Of a stretch of 64,000 nucleotides of DNA, positions 30,788 to 39,043 are shown piece after piece. This stretch comes from a virus. Position numbers and translations under genes: made by a program. The stretch lies in the IMG/VR virus record IMGVR_UViG_3300035179_000003, positions 16,023-80,022 of that record. One strand, written 5' to 3'. The stretch's first letter is position 1. Every line of letters starts with the position of its first letter. A model generated the notes under the pieces. The model was not told the origin of the DNA. It saw only the letters and a program-made list of their open reading frames with translations, and did no database searches.

Positions 30788-31951
30788 ATGATAACAAAAT
30801 TAACAAAAAAGCAAGAATTAAAAATCCCTGAATATTTCGAGAAGTGGAATAAAATAGCATTTGACAATAAAGCTATTGATAGGAAAAAAGCAAAAATGTT
30901 ATTGAAAAAATATTTAGGTTTTGCTGATATAAAACCAGAAATATTTTTGTTTTTGGATTCTCCAATGACATGTGAATTAGCGATTAATATATTGAAAAAT
31001 ATAGGAGATTCGCAGTTGGATTTGCAGTTGGATTCGCAGTTGGATTCGCAGTTGTGTTCGCAGTTGTATTCGCAGTTGTATTCGCAGTTGGATTCGCAGT
31101 TGTGTTCGCAGTTGTATTCGCAGTTGGATTCGCAGTTGTATTCGCAGTTGCATTTGCAATTGTGTTCACAGTTGCATTCGCAGTTGCATTTGCAGTTGGA
31201 TTTGAAAAAAAAAAAATATTATAGCTTGGAATGGTTTTATCAAAGTGGGAATATTTGTTCTGGGTATTGTTGTTTTTATGATTATTTAGGTTCTGAGTTA
31301 ATATCTTTAGACAAAAAAACTAATGTTGTATTTGATATTTTTAAAAATATAACAAAAGAGTTACATTTTTTCTTTGTTTTCGAAAAAATTGTGTTTATTT
31401 CAGAAAAGCCTAAGTATATAAAATATAATAGTAATAATCAATTACATTGTGAGAGCGGTCCATCTGTAGAGTATGGTGATGGGTATAGTATGTACAATTT
31501 AAATGGTGTTTTAGTAAATAGAAATATAGTAGAAACATCATTTGATAGATTGGATGCAAGACTTTTATTGTCAGAGAGAAATGCAGAAGTCCGCAGGGAA
31601 ATTGTAAGAAAAATAGGCATAGAGCGTATATGTAAAGATTTGGGAGCACAGGTAATTGAAAAGGGAACAGATCAAATTGGTCAGCCATGTGAATTATTAA
31701 AGTTGGATATAGGAGATGGGAATAAGAGGCCATATTTGAAAATGATAAATCCGTCTATTGGAACATATCATATAGAAGGAGTTCCGCCCGGTTGTGATAC
31801 AATTGAGAAAGCATTTAATAGTAGAAAGCCGAAAGTAATAAGAGATATACCTATTAATGATAAAGGTAAAAATTGGTATCAACAAGGTGATGTTTATATA
31901 TGGCCGAAAAATGTAAAAAGTTTAAAAAAAAATCCTAAAATATTAACATAA
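30788..31951 (+). CDS. DUF6745-like protein with 16 tetrapeptide repeats
   Basis: I start at ATG 30788, which has AAAGGAG just upstream. The protein (387 aa) has a helical N-terminus, then a tract of sixteen 4-residue repeats of the form (D/C/Y/H)-(S/L)-Q-L (residues about 74-137), then a domain with 'LHCESGPSVEYGDGYSMYNL', which recalls the family I know as DUF6745, whose members often carry a tandem short-repeat tract before the conserved domain. The function of that family is unknown. The next gene is 10 bp downstream and probably its partner. Confidence 0.6.
   Translation: MITKLTKKQELKIPEYFEKWNKIAFDNKAIDRKKAKMLLKKYLGFADIKPEIFLFLDSPMTCELAINILKNIGDSQLDLQLDSQLDSQLCSQLYSQLYSQLDSQLCSQLYSQLDSQLYSQLHLQLCSQLHSQLHLQLDLKKKKYYSLEWFYQSGNICSGYCCFYDYLGSELISLDKKTNVVFDIFKNITKELHFFFVFEKIVFISEKPKYIKYNSNNQLHCESGPSVEYGDGYSMYNLNGVLVNRNIVETSFDRLDARLLLSERNAEVRREIVRKIGIERICKDLGAQVIEKGTDQIGQPCELLKLDIGDGNKRPYLKMINPSIGTYHIEGVPPGCDTIEKAFNSRKPKVIRDIPINDKGKNWYQQGDVYIWPKNVKSLKKNPKILT
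31007..31198 (+). repeat. Sixteen in-frame 12-bp tandem repeats
   Basis: Exactly 192 bp of units close to TCGCAGTTGKAT, all in frame and encoding the tetrapeptide array. The first base triplet of each unit varies (GAT, TGT, TAT, CAT) while CAGTTG is constant, so the variable residue is always the first of four. This composition also opens long spurious ORFs on the minus strand. Confidence 0.95.
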
Positions 31952-31961
31952 AGGAGTTGTT

Positions 31962-32204
31962 ATGAAAAAGAAATTAGATCGTCCGGTATTGGCAGAGGGA
32001 GAAATGACGGGACATGCCCATATGTTGGATGGTGAAGTTGATGTTTATGATATCGATATGATAAGGGAGTTTACTTTGAAAGATGAAACAAGGTTGGTTC
32101 ATGAGGAGCATGAAACAATAGAGATCCCTCCCGGTGAATACCAGTCGGATACCGCTGTTGAATACGATCATTTTGCCGAAGAGGCAAAAAAGGTTCGAGA
32201 TTAA
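31962..32204 (+). CDS. Small acidic protein, 80 aa, partner of the repeat protein
   Basis: It begins 10 bp after the repeat protein with SD AAAGGAG. It has an acidic beta-rich sequence with 'GEMTGHAHML' and two later His/Glu clusters ('LVHEEHETIEIPPGEY'), which could bind a metal. Small proteins with a G-E-x-T-G-H-x-H segment occur in phages, but I know no function. Confidence 0.65.
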   Translation: MKKKLDRPVLAEGEMTGHAHMLDGEVDVYDIDMIREFTLKDETRLVHEEHETIEIPPGEYQSDTAVEYDHFAEEAKKVRD

Positions 32205-32206
32205 AA

Positions 32207-33205
32207 TTGAGAAAAACTCATTATGAAGCAGCAAGGGAATATCTTAAAGATATCGGTTATGATATTCCCGAGCTTACACGAAAGACAAGGATATCATATC
32301 CTGAAAAAATTACTTTTGCCGAATTTCAAATCTTAATACTAGCAGAAATATCTTCATTAAAATTATTAAGCGATATTCAATTTGCCTATTATAGCAATCT
32401 TTTTTTTCATTTGTGTCAATTAAAAAGAAATGAAGAAAAGATTTTTTATATAACAAAAGACCTATCAGTTAAACTGGCTGATACTAATTTGAATATTTCA
32501 TCAAGATTTCTGAAATCGCCATTTTCTGAAATCTATGTTCAAATTGAACGCGGATTATTTGAAATCATTGATGCGGATGATTTAACAAAGGTCGCTGTAG
32601 ATGGATTTTATGTATTTTTTAACAACCAGGAAATTCGTATAATGGTTGTTGGAATACTTGAATCAACGGAACTGATTCCATTTAATGATAGCGTATTTTA
32701 CTTTCGGTTTGATTTACCGGAAGGAAAATTACATGATATAGTGGAAAGGCAAATGGAAATGGCATCGCCTCAAGAATTAAAAGCGACAAAGGGCGATATT
32801 AATCAACATAAATTAAAAGAATTAACTTTTTTTATTTTTAATGTCTTATTATATATAACCAGTAAAGACCCCGATATTATTAATATGCTACCCGAAAAAG
32901 TGGATATTAGTAATAAAAAATCTAAAAAGAAAATAAAAAAAGCTATTCAAAAAAACAATAAAACGTCTTCATTGCCTTATATTCTTGTAGGCAAAAAAAT
33001 AAAATCGGAAGAAGTAAACGCCGTTGCCAATGCCGGTGGTATCGTTCATTGGAAATTAGAAAAACGTATTTATGTCGAAGGTTATTGGAGAATACAATGG
33101 TATGGAAGTAAAGATGATAAATACGCCAAACACATTTTTATTGAACCATATTATAAAGGGCCGGAATTAGCGGAATTAATCAACAAAAAATATAAAGTCA
33201 TTTAA
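32207..33205 (+). CDS. AcrVA2-like protein (possible anti-Cas12a or relative)
   Basis: A 332-aa protein from a TTG start 2 bp after the previous stop. Its order of segments matches what I know of AcrVA2 and its many phage homologues: a helical N-terminus, 'SPFSEIYVQIERGLFEI', a beta-rich middle, 'ELTFFIFNVLLYITSKDPDI', 'SSLPYILVGKKI' and a C-terminal 'KRIYVEGYWRIQWYGSKDDK' block (AcrVA2 has ...GHWHGYWQGTG...). AcrVA2 lowers Cas12a synthesis by engaging nascent Cas12a. Distant family members may have other targets. The assignment is by eye. Confidence 0.6.
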   Translation: MRKTHYEAAREYLKDIGYDIPELTRKTRISYPEKITFAEFQILILAEISSLKLLSDIQFAYYSNLFFHLCQLKRNEEKIFYITKDLSVKLADTNLNISSRFLKSPFSEIYVQIERGLFEIIDADDLTKVAVDGFYVFFNNQEIRIMVVGILESTELIPFNDSVFYFRFDLPEGKLHDIVERQMEMASPQELKATKGDINQHKLKELTFFIFNVLLYITSKDPDIINMLPEKVDISNKKSKKKIKKAIQKNNKTSSLPYILVGKKIKSEEVNAVANAGGIVHWKLEKRIYVEGYWRIQWYGSKDDKYAKHIFIEPYYKGPELAELINKKYKVI

Positions 33206-33217
33206 AAAGGAGTTTCT

Positions 33218-33592
33218 ATGGAAAGGAAAAATCTCATCAATCTATTAAAAGGTAATACAAAAATTACCATTTCAGAATTTCGAAAAAAACATCCAGGCAT
33301 TAAAATGTCTGATTTTCAATTTTATGATTGTAGGCGTTTGGCTATGAATAAGCCTTACAAAAGAGACGGAACGACTATTGTAAAAACGTATCGTCGTTCA
33401 TCAATGATATTTAAACTTCTTCCCGTTGAAGAAGTGGAGTATGATGCAAAGAGTATTCAATTAGTTCAAAAACTAATCGATGTAATCAATACAACCGCTG
33501 AAATCAATCAACGCTTAAGTCTTGTTGAGATTGTAAATCATAACGGTGATATAAATAAACTTGAATTTAGAATGAGCCCAAAGAGAGGTTAA
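33218..33592 (+). CDS. Small putative DNA-binding protein, 124 aa
   Basis: Good SD (AAAGGAG). The N-terminal part ('NTKITISEFRKKHPGIKMSDFQFYDCRR') has the spacing of a helix-turn-helix-like domain, as in phage proteins that test for residue or coat identity. It follows the AcrVA2-like gene by 12 bp in one operon. The function is unknown. Confidence 0.55.
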   Translation: MERKNLINLLKGNTKITISEFRKKHPGIKMSDFQFYDCRRLAMNKPYKRDGTTIVKTYRRSSMIFKLLPVEEVEYDAKSIQLVQKLIDVINTTAEINQRLSLVEIVNHNGDINKLEFRMSPKRG

Positions 33593-33599
33593 AAAATTT

Positions 33600-33986
33600 A
33601 TGACAAAAATAGATTTAATACAAAGAATGAGTGATATAGGATGGATTGTCACCAGTCAAGAAAAACTTATTTTTACCAGAAATTTTGGCGGTAGAAAAAG
33701 GGGACGTTCCATAACTATTATGTTTAGTCATAGTGGTAATACCAATCATGTTACTATGTTCCATCCATTTTATAATTTTTATTCCACAATATCACATTTT
33801 AAAAGCGCTTATGAAGATCGAAGATTATCTTTGAATAAAAACTTTTTAATAAAGATAATCAAAGAATTCAAACGCGAAGGTATATGGGATGTGGTTATTA
33901 ACAAGGATTTTCTTGCCGTAAACGATTTTAATAAAAAATCGTCGAAAGCAAAAATAAGAACAGAATTAAAAGAGTTGTTATCGTAA
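33600..33986 (+). CDS. Hypothetical basic protein, 128 aa
   Basis: The last gene before a strong terminator. It is basic with alternating strands and helices ('KLIFTRNFGGRKRGRSITIM'). No motif is recognised. It starts 7 bp after the previous stop, so it belongs to the same operon. Confidence 0.6.
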   Translation: MTKIDLIQRMSDIGWIVTSQEKLIFTRNFGGRKRGRSITIMFSHSGNTNHVTMFHPFYNFYSTISHFKSAYEDRRLSLNKNFLIKIIKEFKREGIWDVVINKDFLAVNDFNKKSSKAKIRTELKELLS

Positions 33987-33989
33987 AAA

Positions 33990-34058
33990 CAACCCCAACC
34001 ACCCTGCAAGGTTTTCTCAAGAAATTCCTTCGCCTTGCAGGGGAGTGTTGGGTTTTTA
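33990..34058 (+). terminator. Rho-independent terminator
   Basis: A long stem (CCCAACCACCCTGCAAGG pairing with CCTTGCAGGGGAGTGTTGGG, slightly imperfect) followed by TTTTTAT. It closes the operon ending at 33986. Confidence 0.85.
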
Positions 34059-34073
34059 TAGAAAGTGGGTTAT

Positions 34074-34850
34074 ATGAAAAACATCAGAAGAGGTGTTTTT
34101 GAAACAAATTCGTCAAGCACACATTCCGTTACCATATCAGGTTTTGATCTTATGCTTGATGTATCATTGGTTCCTGATATAAATGGAAATATTATTATTC
34201 AAGGGAAAGAATTCGGATGGAAATGGGAAAAGTTTAATGATGCTTATTCAAAAGCATCATATTGTTTTTTGAATTTTAAAGAACGTCGTGAAGAATTAAA
34301 AGAAATAATAAAAAAACAAACCGGCGCCAATAACGTTATTTTTGACGAACATGACGGATATATCGATCATGTTGGCGAGCATTGTTCTATAGAAAAAATA
34401 GAAGATTTTCATTTTTTTATATTTGATAAAAATTCATGGCTTTTTCTTGGTAACGATAATGAATATGCCCCAAACGAATTCTATGACCTGCCAGGAACAA
34501 AATATAATTATCTTCTTACCACAGAAGGATTACCATTTGTTTTAAAATGGAAATTTAAGGACTTGCCTACAGATGAAGACGCTGAAGAAGCAATTTCTTC
34601 TCTTGTACAAAATATTAGATTTAATCAAACAAAAAATTGCTGGGAAAGAGATTGGATTTTTAGCAATTCCAGAGAAGTATATTATATTTATAGCAAATAT
34701 TATCTTCCGGCAAAAAATAATAAAATCGTTTTTCTCAAAGACAACCTTTATCATGAAGCATATAAATTAAAAACAAAAGTATCCGAATTAATATTGAAAA
34801 AGGAGAATCAAATTGAAATTTCCTATACAATACAAAAACGGAAATGTTAA
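34074..34850 (+). CDS. Phage protein with 'RRGVFETNSSSTHS' N-terminus, 258 aa
   Basis: I start at ATG 34074; a GTG nine bases earlier is possible. The N-terminal motif 'IRRGVFETNSSSTHSV' is shared by a widespread phage family of unknown function, often next to a radical-SAM gene, as here. The rest is mixed alpha/beta. It overlaps the radical-SAM gene by 38 bp. Confidence 0.65.
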   Translation: MKNIRRGVFETNSSSTHSVTISGFDLMLDVSLVPDINGNIIIQGKEFGWKWEKFNDAYSKASYCFLNFKERREELKEIIKKQTGANNVIFDEHDGYIDHVGEHCSIEKIEDFHFFIFDKNSWLFLGNDNEYAPNEFYDLPGTKYNYLLTTEGLPFVLKWKFKDLPTDEDAEEAISSLVQNIRFNQTKNCWERDWIFSNSREVYYIYSKYYLPAKNNKIVFLKDNLYHEAYKLKTKVSELILKKENQIEISYTIQKRKC

Positions 34851-35670
34851 AATTACTCTCCATTCCGACGGTACTAAAATCAGAACATTTACCGGCGAGC
34901 CAATGCCGGAATTTCCGGAAAGTATTGATCTGAAAATTACCAATAAATGTGATATAAATTGCCCATATTGCCATGAGTCGTCACTACCTGGGGCAAGAGG
35001 CGGTAATATTTATCGTATCATTCAGGAATTAGAAACCCTTCCTCCTGTCGGTATCGAATTGGCAATCGGCGGTGGAAACCCCGGCAGCCATCCCGATCTT
35101 ATATTTCTTTTGGAAACATTAAAAAAAAGAAATTTTATTTGTAACATCACCCTTCATAGGGAACATGCATGGCGTATTGAAGATTTTATACTCCAAGATC
35201 TGGTTCATGGTATCGGAATTTCCGGAGCGAAGGTTCCTGAATTTTTATGGAATAATGTTATTTATCACTTTATTGCTGGAATAAATAATATAGAAGACAT
35301 AGAACCGTTTAAAAAAATTCTTGTTCTTGGTTTTAAAAATTTAGGAAGAGGAAAAAAGTGCAATCAAGAAAAAATTAAAAAAAATCTTGATAGATGGTAT
35401 AAATATATTCCAATGTATTTTAAAGAAAAAATTATTAGTTTTGACAATCTCGCAATTGAACAATTAGGTATAAAAAGATTTTTTACTGATGAAGGATGGA
35501 AATATTTTTACATGGGCGATGATGGCCAATTTTCAATGTATATCGATGGCGTGCGTGGAGAATTTGCTATTTCAAGCACCAGCAAAAAACGCGTCTCGTG
35601 GAATGAGACGTCTATTATAAATTTTTTTCAAAAGGAGTTTTTGTGGACAAAGAACTTAAAGAACTTTTAG
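34813..35670 (+). CDS. Radical-SAM protein, 285 aa
   Basis: It starts at a TTG with AAAAAGGAG upstream. It carries 'ITNKCDINCPYCHESS' (C-x3-C-x2-C for the 4Fe-4S cluster) and a GGG-type SAM segment ('LAIGGGNPGSHPD'). Length is enough for a full barrel, unlike the fragment at 29777. The substrate is unknown. The family appears in many large phages, where peptide or base modification has been suggested. It overlaps genes on both sides, so it is tightly packed in the accessory operon. Confidence 0.8.
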   Translation: MKFPIQYKNGNVKITLHSDGTKIRTFTGEPMPEFPESIDLKITNKCDINCPYCHESSLPGARGGNIYRIIQELETLPPVGIELAIGGGNPGSHPDLIFLLETLKKRNFICNITLHREHAWRIEDFILQDLVHGIGISGAKVPEFLWNNVIYHFIAGINNIEDIEPFKKILVLGFKNLGRGKKCNQEKIKKNLDRWYKYIPMYFKEKIISFDNLAIEQLGIKRFFTDEGWKYFYMGDDGQFSMYIDGVRGEFAISSTSKKRVSWNETSIINFFQKEFLWTKNLKNF

Positions 35671-35819
35671 AGAGAATCGCAGAAGGCCTTGAGACGATAA
35701 ACATTACCCTGGAAGAACAACTTACTCATATTGACATAACCCTTACCTCATTATTTGAATCCATAAACGATGGGACGTCAAATGGTCCACTTGGTAATGA
35801 CAATGCAGTCGGGGGATAA
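35643..35819 (+). CDS. Short coiled-coil protein, 58 aa
   Basis: A GTG start with AAAAGGAG seven bases upstream, inside the end of the radical-SAM gene. The sequence 'KELKELLERIAEGLETINIT' is a regular amphipathic helix. No function is known. Confidence 0.5.
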   Translation: MDKELKELLERIAEGLETINITLEEQLTHIDITLTSLFESINDGTSNGPLGNDNAVGG

Positions 35820-36015
35820 TGGTCCAATTTTTTTAGATGTAATTGGGTGTTTTTCGACGCTTAAACGTGCAAAAGAAATTATTGACATGATCGAATCCGG
35901 GATGAAAATTCCTGGACTCGATTATGATACACTTCAACCATGTGATGGAGTAGCAATGGTTGGATCGTTTGAGATAAATAAAACCGTTAGGAAGACAAAA
36001 CATGAATTGGGATAA
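35770..36015 (+). CDS. Small hypothetical protein, about 70-81 aa
   Basis: Several Met codons (35770, 35782, 35797) could start it and none has a clear SD. The sequence 'DVIGCFSTLKRAKEIIDMIE' looks like one strand-helix unit. It overlaps genes on both sides by small amounts. Function unknown. Confidence 0.5.
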   Translation: MGRQMVHLVMTMQSGDNGPIFLDVIGCFSTLKRAKEIIDMIESGMKIPGLDYDTLQPCDGVAMVGSFEINKTVRKTKHELG

Positions 36016-36928
36016 AATTAATAAAATAGTAAAAGAAGCAAAAAATACGATAGATGGAAAAATTAAAAATCATTTATGCGCTTTTGACAATTGCATTACC
36101 AGGACCAGGGGCAAGGATAAGTATTGTAAAAGACATAAAAAAAGCTTCAAATCAATAATATTTATATTATTAAGCGCCATGATATATGCGGAACAACCAA
36201 AATCCATAGGACCAACCGTTGAATTTATTTCTAAACGATTTCATATGCAGGAACCAAATTATCTTATATTCGGATTTCAAAAATCCGATTCCAGTATTAA
36301 ATATAAAAATCAGGTAAAAATTCTTATAAGTATGAAATTTGACATTGTCGATTGGAAACTGGATTCGATTAAGAAGTTTCAAATTACCTTTGGGTATCGC
36401 CAAAAAAGTTTCTGGAACGTATACGATGGCGCCGTAAGTCGTCCTATGTACGAGAATGATTATAGTCCATCATTCTATTGTTCTTATCAAACTATGGCTC
36501 GCGCGCTTCCTATAGCTTTCCTGGGCGGTTATGTCCATGAATCAAATGGTAATACCGATAAATTATCCAGAAGCTGGGATAGAATTTGTAGTAGCATGTC
36601 GCTTGGAAATTTAGAATCAAACCAGGCTTTTGCCCAACTTGATTTGTGGTATCCATGGGGAATGGAAGAAAATCCTGAAATATGGAAACATTATGGAATT
36701 GGGGAATTAACCATTTATTATAAACCATATAATTTCTTTTGCTGTTCAATAATTTGGAAAATAATTTCTGATAATTTTGAATTTGGATTTTATGGAAATC
36801 CGTTTTATCGGACGAAAACAATCAAACCGACTATTTATATTCAGTTATATATCGGCAGTGGTGAAAATATGTCGGATTATAAAGAAAGGCATACATGTTT
36901 ACGAATAGGAATGGCGACATTATTGTAG
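36002..36928 (+). CDS. OMPLA (PldA)-like outer-membrane phospholipase with zinc-knuckle extension
   Basis: The hallmark is 'GYVHESNGNTDKLSRSWDRI' (about 176-195), matching the outer-membrane phospholipase A active-site region H-x-S-N-G...S-R-S-W-N-R: H179 and S181 are kept, while the catalytic Asn is Asp (D193). The flanking sequence is beta-rich, as expected for a 12-strand barrel. OMPLA hydrolyses membrane phospholipids, so a lysis role is plausible. Odd: the start with SD AGGAAG gives about 45 residues with a C-x4-C...C-x2-H cluster (C26, C31, C42, H45) before a hydrophobic signal-like segment (51-63). Confidence 0.75.
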   Translation: MNWDKINKIVKEAKNTIDGKIKNHLCAFDNCITRTRGKDKYCKRHKKSFKSIIFILLSAMIYAEQPKSIGPTVEFISKRFHMQEPNYLIFGFQKSDSSIKYKNQVKILISMKFDIVDWKLDSIKKFQITFGYRQKSFWNVYDGAVSRPMYENDYSPSFYCSYQTMARALPIAFLGGYVHESNGNTDKLSRSWDRICSSMSLGNLESNQAFAQLDLWYPWGMEENPEIWKHYGIGELTIYYKPYNFFCCSIIWKIISDNFEFGFYGNPFYRTKTIKPTIYIQLYIGSGENMSDYKERHTCLRIGMATLL

Positions 36929-37335
36929 CAAGTTGTAAAAAAGAAGCAATCGGTAAAGTATATAATGAGATAAGTTTTCCAGATAATAAAATTTTTGAAG
37001 GCTGTCTTCCAATTACTAATATCTTATCATTTCGCTCCTCAGAAACTATTTTAGAAATAAATAAATATAGTTATCATTATTCATGGTTAAATATATTAAA
37101 CCCGGATTATGGAACAATAAAAAATGTTCCCAAAGACAAGCGGGATGAATATTGTAGTTTTGTAGAAAAAATGACTTCATTTATTGGCAAAAGACTTATG
37201 TTTATAAAAAAGAACGAGCCTGATAGAACTATATATCAAATGATCGGTGATGGATCATGGCTTTTTGCCGAACAATGGATAAATTTTTCAATAATTTCTA
37301 TAAAAATTTTAGGAGAGGATATTCATATTTTATGA
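36895..37335 (+). CDS. Hypothetical protein, 146 aa
   Basis: It overlaps the end of the phospholipase-like gene by 34 bp and ends in an ATGA overlap with the next gene, so it is translated in series. A mixed alpha/beta sequence without a motif I recognise. Confidence 0.55.
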   Translation: MFTNRNGDIIVASCKKEAIGKVYNEISFPDNKIFEGCLPITNILSFRSSETILEINKYSYHYSWLNILNPDYGTIKNVPKDKRDEYCSFVEKMTSFIGKRLMFIKKNEPDRTIYQMIGDGSWLFAEQWINFSIISIKILGEDIHIL

Positions 37336-37493
37336 CAAGAAAAGGATTTCCAACAATTGAAAATGCAAAACAAGCTACGGAAAAACGATTAAAATATTGG
37401 AAGATTTATTTACAAAAACCAATAGACGACGATGAGAAAATTGTTGTTGATATAATTAACGAAAGATTAAAAAAAAATAAAAGGAGATTTTAA
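37332..37493 (+). CDS. Small hypothetical protein, 53 aa
   Basis: It starts at the ATG of an ATGA overlap with the previous gene. Helical and charged ('NAKQATEKRLKYWKIYLQKP'). Function unknown. Confidence 0.5.
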   Translation: MTRKGFPTIENAKQATEKRLKYWKIYLQKPIDDDEKIVVDIINERLKKNKRRF

Positions 37494-37495
37494 AA

Positions 37496-37753
37496 TTGGA
37501 AAATAAAGAATGGTTAGAAGCTGTAAAATTATTAAAAAATCCAGAAATCATCTCTTTTATTAAGAGAAAAAAATCATATTGGTGCAGAAATAAAAGGGGA
37601 ACGTTCGGAAAAGAAGTTCCCCAAGAAATTATAATCCAATGGATTTCTGAAAAAATCATCAGTCAAATCGTTGTTGGATTACATAAACAACCAATAGAAG
37701 AACTCTGCAAACTAAGAGAAAAATACCATGAAAAGATATCTGTTAAAGATTGA
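37496..37753 (+). CDS. Small hypothetical protein, 85 aa
   Basis: TTG start chosen because AAAGGAG lies about eight bases upstream. Basic, helical, no motif. It overlaps the next gene by 26 bp. Confidence 0.5.
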   Translation: MENKEWLEAVKLLKNPEIISFIKRKKSYWCRNKRGTFGKEVPQEIIIQWISEKIISQIVVGLHKQPIEELCKLREKYHEKISVKD

Positions 37754-37928
37754 AAATAACACCACGCCTTATGTCAGTTATTCTTTTAAAAACGATAAAA
37801 AAAGAATCGAAATGGCAAAAGAACACAGAATAATTGATCGGGAAAAAAGAGATGGATTATTCCGAGTAGATGTTTTTAAAAATGGAAAAATCAGGGTTGA
37901 ATCTTTTAAAGCCATAAAACTCAAGTGA
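37728..37928 (+). CDS. Small basic protein, 66 aa, abutting an IS remnant
   Basis: A beta-rich, Lys-rich sequence. Its stop codon lies exactly where the TnpB remnant begins on the other strand, so the insertion either spared or replaced the native 3' end. Function unknown. Confidence 0.5.
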   Translation: MKRYLLKIENNTTPYVSYSFKNDKKRIEMAKEHRIIDREKRDGLFRVDVFKNGKIRVESFKAIKLK

Positions 37929-37929
37929 C

Positions 37930-38057
37930 TGCTCCCAAGCATTTTTTCTAAGTGCAAGAGTTTCATTGTATACCCAACGAGTTTGTTCCAAGATATTGCT
38001 CATCTTGGTGGTTTGGAATTTGGTGGGGTATAATCGGTATTTGAAAGTTTTGCGCAT
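37930..38057 (-). pseudogene. tnpB: N-terminal remnant of a tnpB gene
   Basis: On the minus strand, 'MRKTFKYRLYPTKFQTTKMS' and 'LEQTRWVYNETLALRKNAWEQ' match the first ~45 residues of TnpB; after that the frame reads through into the antisense of the small phage gene. RuvC motifs and the zinc finger are absent. Only the left end and start of the gene survive. Confidence 0.85.
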
Positions 38058-38059
38058 TA

Positions 38060-38165
38060 GAGGTAATATATTACATTTTGCACAAAGAGTGTGACTATTT
38101 TTAATAGATAGTACTGGTTCGCTTTCATCCCACGGTTAAAACCGTGGGTTTTCTCGCTCACAGGA
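38060..38165 (-). mobile_element. IS200/IS605-type left end with hairpin
   Basis: A perfect hairpin, CCCACGGTT (38129-38137) with AACCGTGGG (38140-38148), is set in the text TTCATCC...GGTTTTCTCGC. An almost identical arrangement (ATCCACAACAGTTAAAACC...GTGGTTTTCTTGC) bounds the TnpB element at about 52.7 kb, so both belong to related elements. With the remnant tnpB it defines a left-end fragment of an element. Confidence 0.75.
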
Positions 38166-38171
38166 GCATAA

Positions 38172-38510
38172 ATGATTAAACTTGAAGATTGTAAAGATGG
38201 ATTTCTTTATTTTATTGAAGCCAGAAATGCAACAATCGGAATTTATGATAAAAAAGAATTAGGATTTATAATAAGTAGACATAAATTTAAAAGTAATTTT
38301 CTATTTATAGAATATCATTGGGATATTGGTAAAATAAAACCAGACATGGAATATTTTGGTACTGTTAAACCACTTAAAGAACTTTGTCCCACAAATATAT
38401 CTTTTTTATCAGAAGATGAAAAATTAAAATTTTTAAATGAGATGGAAATATCTAAAAAAGATGAAATAGATATCTATAAATGCGACAACCCTGAAACGGA
38501 GATTTATTAA
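38172..38510 (+). CDS. Hypothetical protein, 112 aa
   Basis: It starts 10 bp after the IS remnant with CAGGAG upstream. An SH3-like beta-rich beginning ('DGFLYFIEARNATIGIYDKK') is followed by an acidic helical end. It shares the base A with the next gene's ATG (TAATG overlap). Function unknown. Confidence 0.6.
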   Translation: MIKLEDCKDGFLYFIEARNATIGIYDKKELGFIISRHKFKSNFLFIEYHWDIGKIKPDMEYFGTVKPLKELCPTNISFLSEDEKLKFLNEMEISKKDEIDIYKCDNPETEIY

Positions 38511-39043
38511 TGTTTTTTTTCACTGCAGATCAACATTTTAATCATGAACGAATTATAAATTATTGCCATAGACCATTTATTGATATTGTCGAAATGAACG
38601 AAGTATTAATTAATAAATGGAATAATAAGGTAACGCCAAAAGATTCCGTTTATGTTCTCGGTGATTTTTATTTTAAAGATTTGCCATCGTATCATTATTA
38701 TGATATACGAAATAGATTAAATGGAAAAATATTTCTTATTACCGGAGATCATGATGATTATATAGGCTCGCCGTCTTCTTACCAATTAGAAACAAAAACG
38801 CCATATCTTTTCTTAAACAATCAAATTGCCTTATTTCATTGGTGTATCAGGAATTGGCAAAGATCGCATTTTAATTCCTGGCATTTATATGGACATAGCC
38901 ATGGGAAATTATTTCCTATTGGTAAATCATGGGACGTCGGCGTTGATAATAATAATTTCGAACCGTTGTCATATAGGGAAATTGAAACGATTATGAATAA
39001 TCGTCCCGATAATCCAAACCATATCAAAAAGGAAAAATCATGA
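38510..39043 (+). CDS. Calcineurin-like metallophosphoesterase, 177 aa
   Basis: It shows the metallophosphoesterase motif series: 'TADQHFNH' (D-x-H), 'VLGDFYF' (G-D), 'TGDHDDY' (G-D/N-H-D), 'FHWC' and 'YGHSHGK' (G-H-x-H), ending in 'WDVGVDNN'. The second signature is GDHD instead of the common GNHD. Members of this small phage-type group bind two metals and cleave phosphoesters; the substrate is unknown. It overlaps the next gene by 4 bp. Confidence 0.85.
   Translation: MFFFTADQHFNHERIINYCHRPFIDIVEMNEVLINKWNNKVTPKDSVYVLGDFYFKDLPSYHYYDIRNRLNGKIFLITGDHDDYIGSPSSYQLETKTPYLFLNNQIALFHWCIRNWQRSHFNSWHLYGHSHGKLFPIGKSWDVGVDNNNFEPLSYREIETIMNNRPDNPNHIKKEKS

Noticed and set aside
30977-31169. Minus-strand ORFs in the 12-bp repeat
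   Set aside because: Simple reflections of the repeat in other frames (Thr/Ala/Asn and Ile/Gln/Leu/Arg repeats).
31007-31198. CRISPR or other non-coding repeat array
   Set aside because: Units are 12 bp without spacers and perfectly in frame in a gene with SD; it is a coding tandem repeat.
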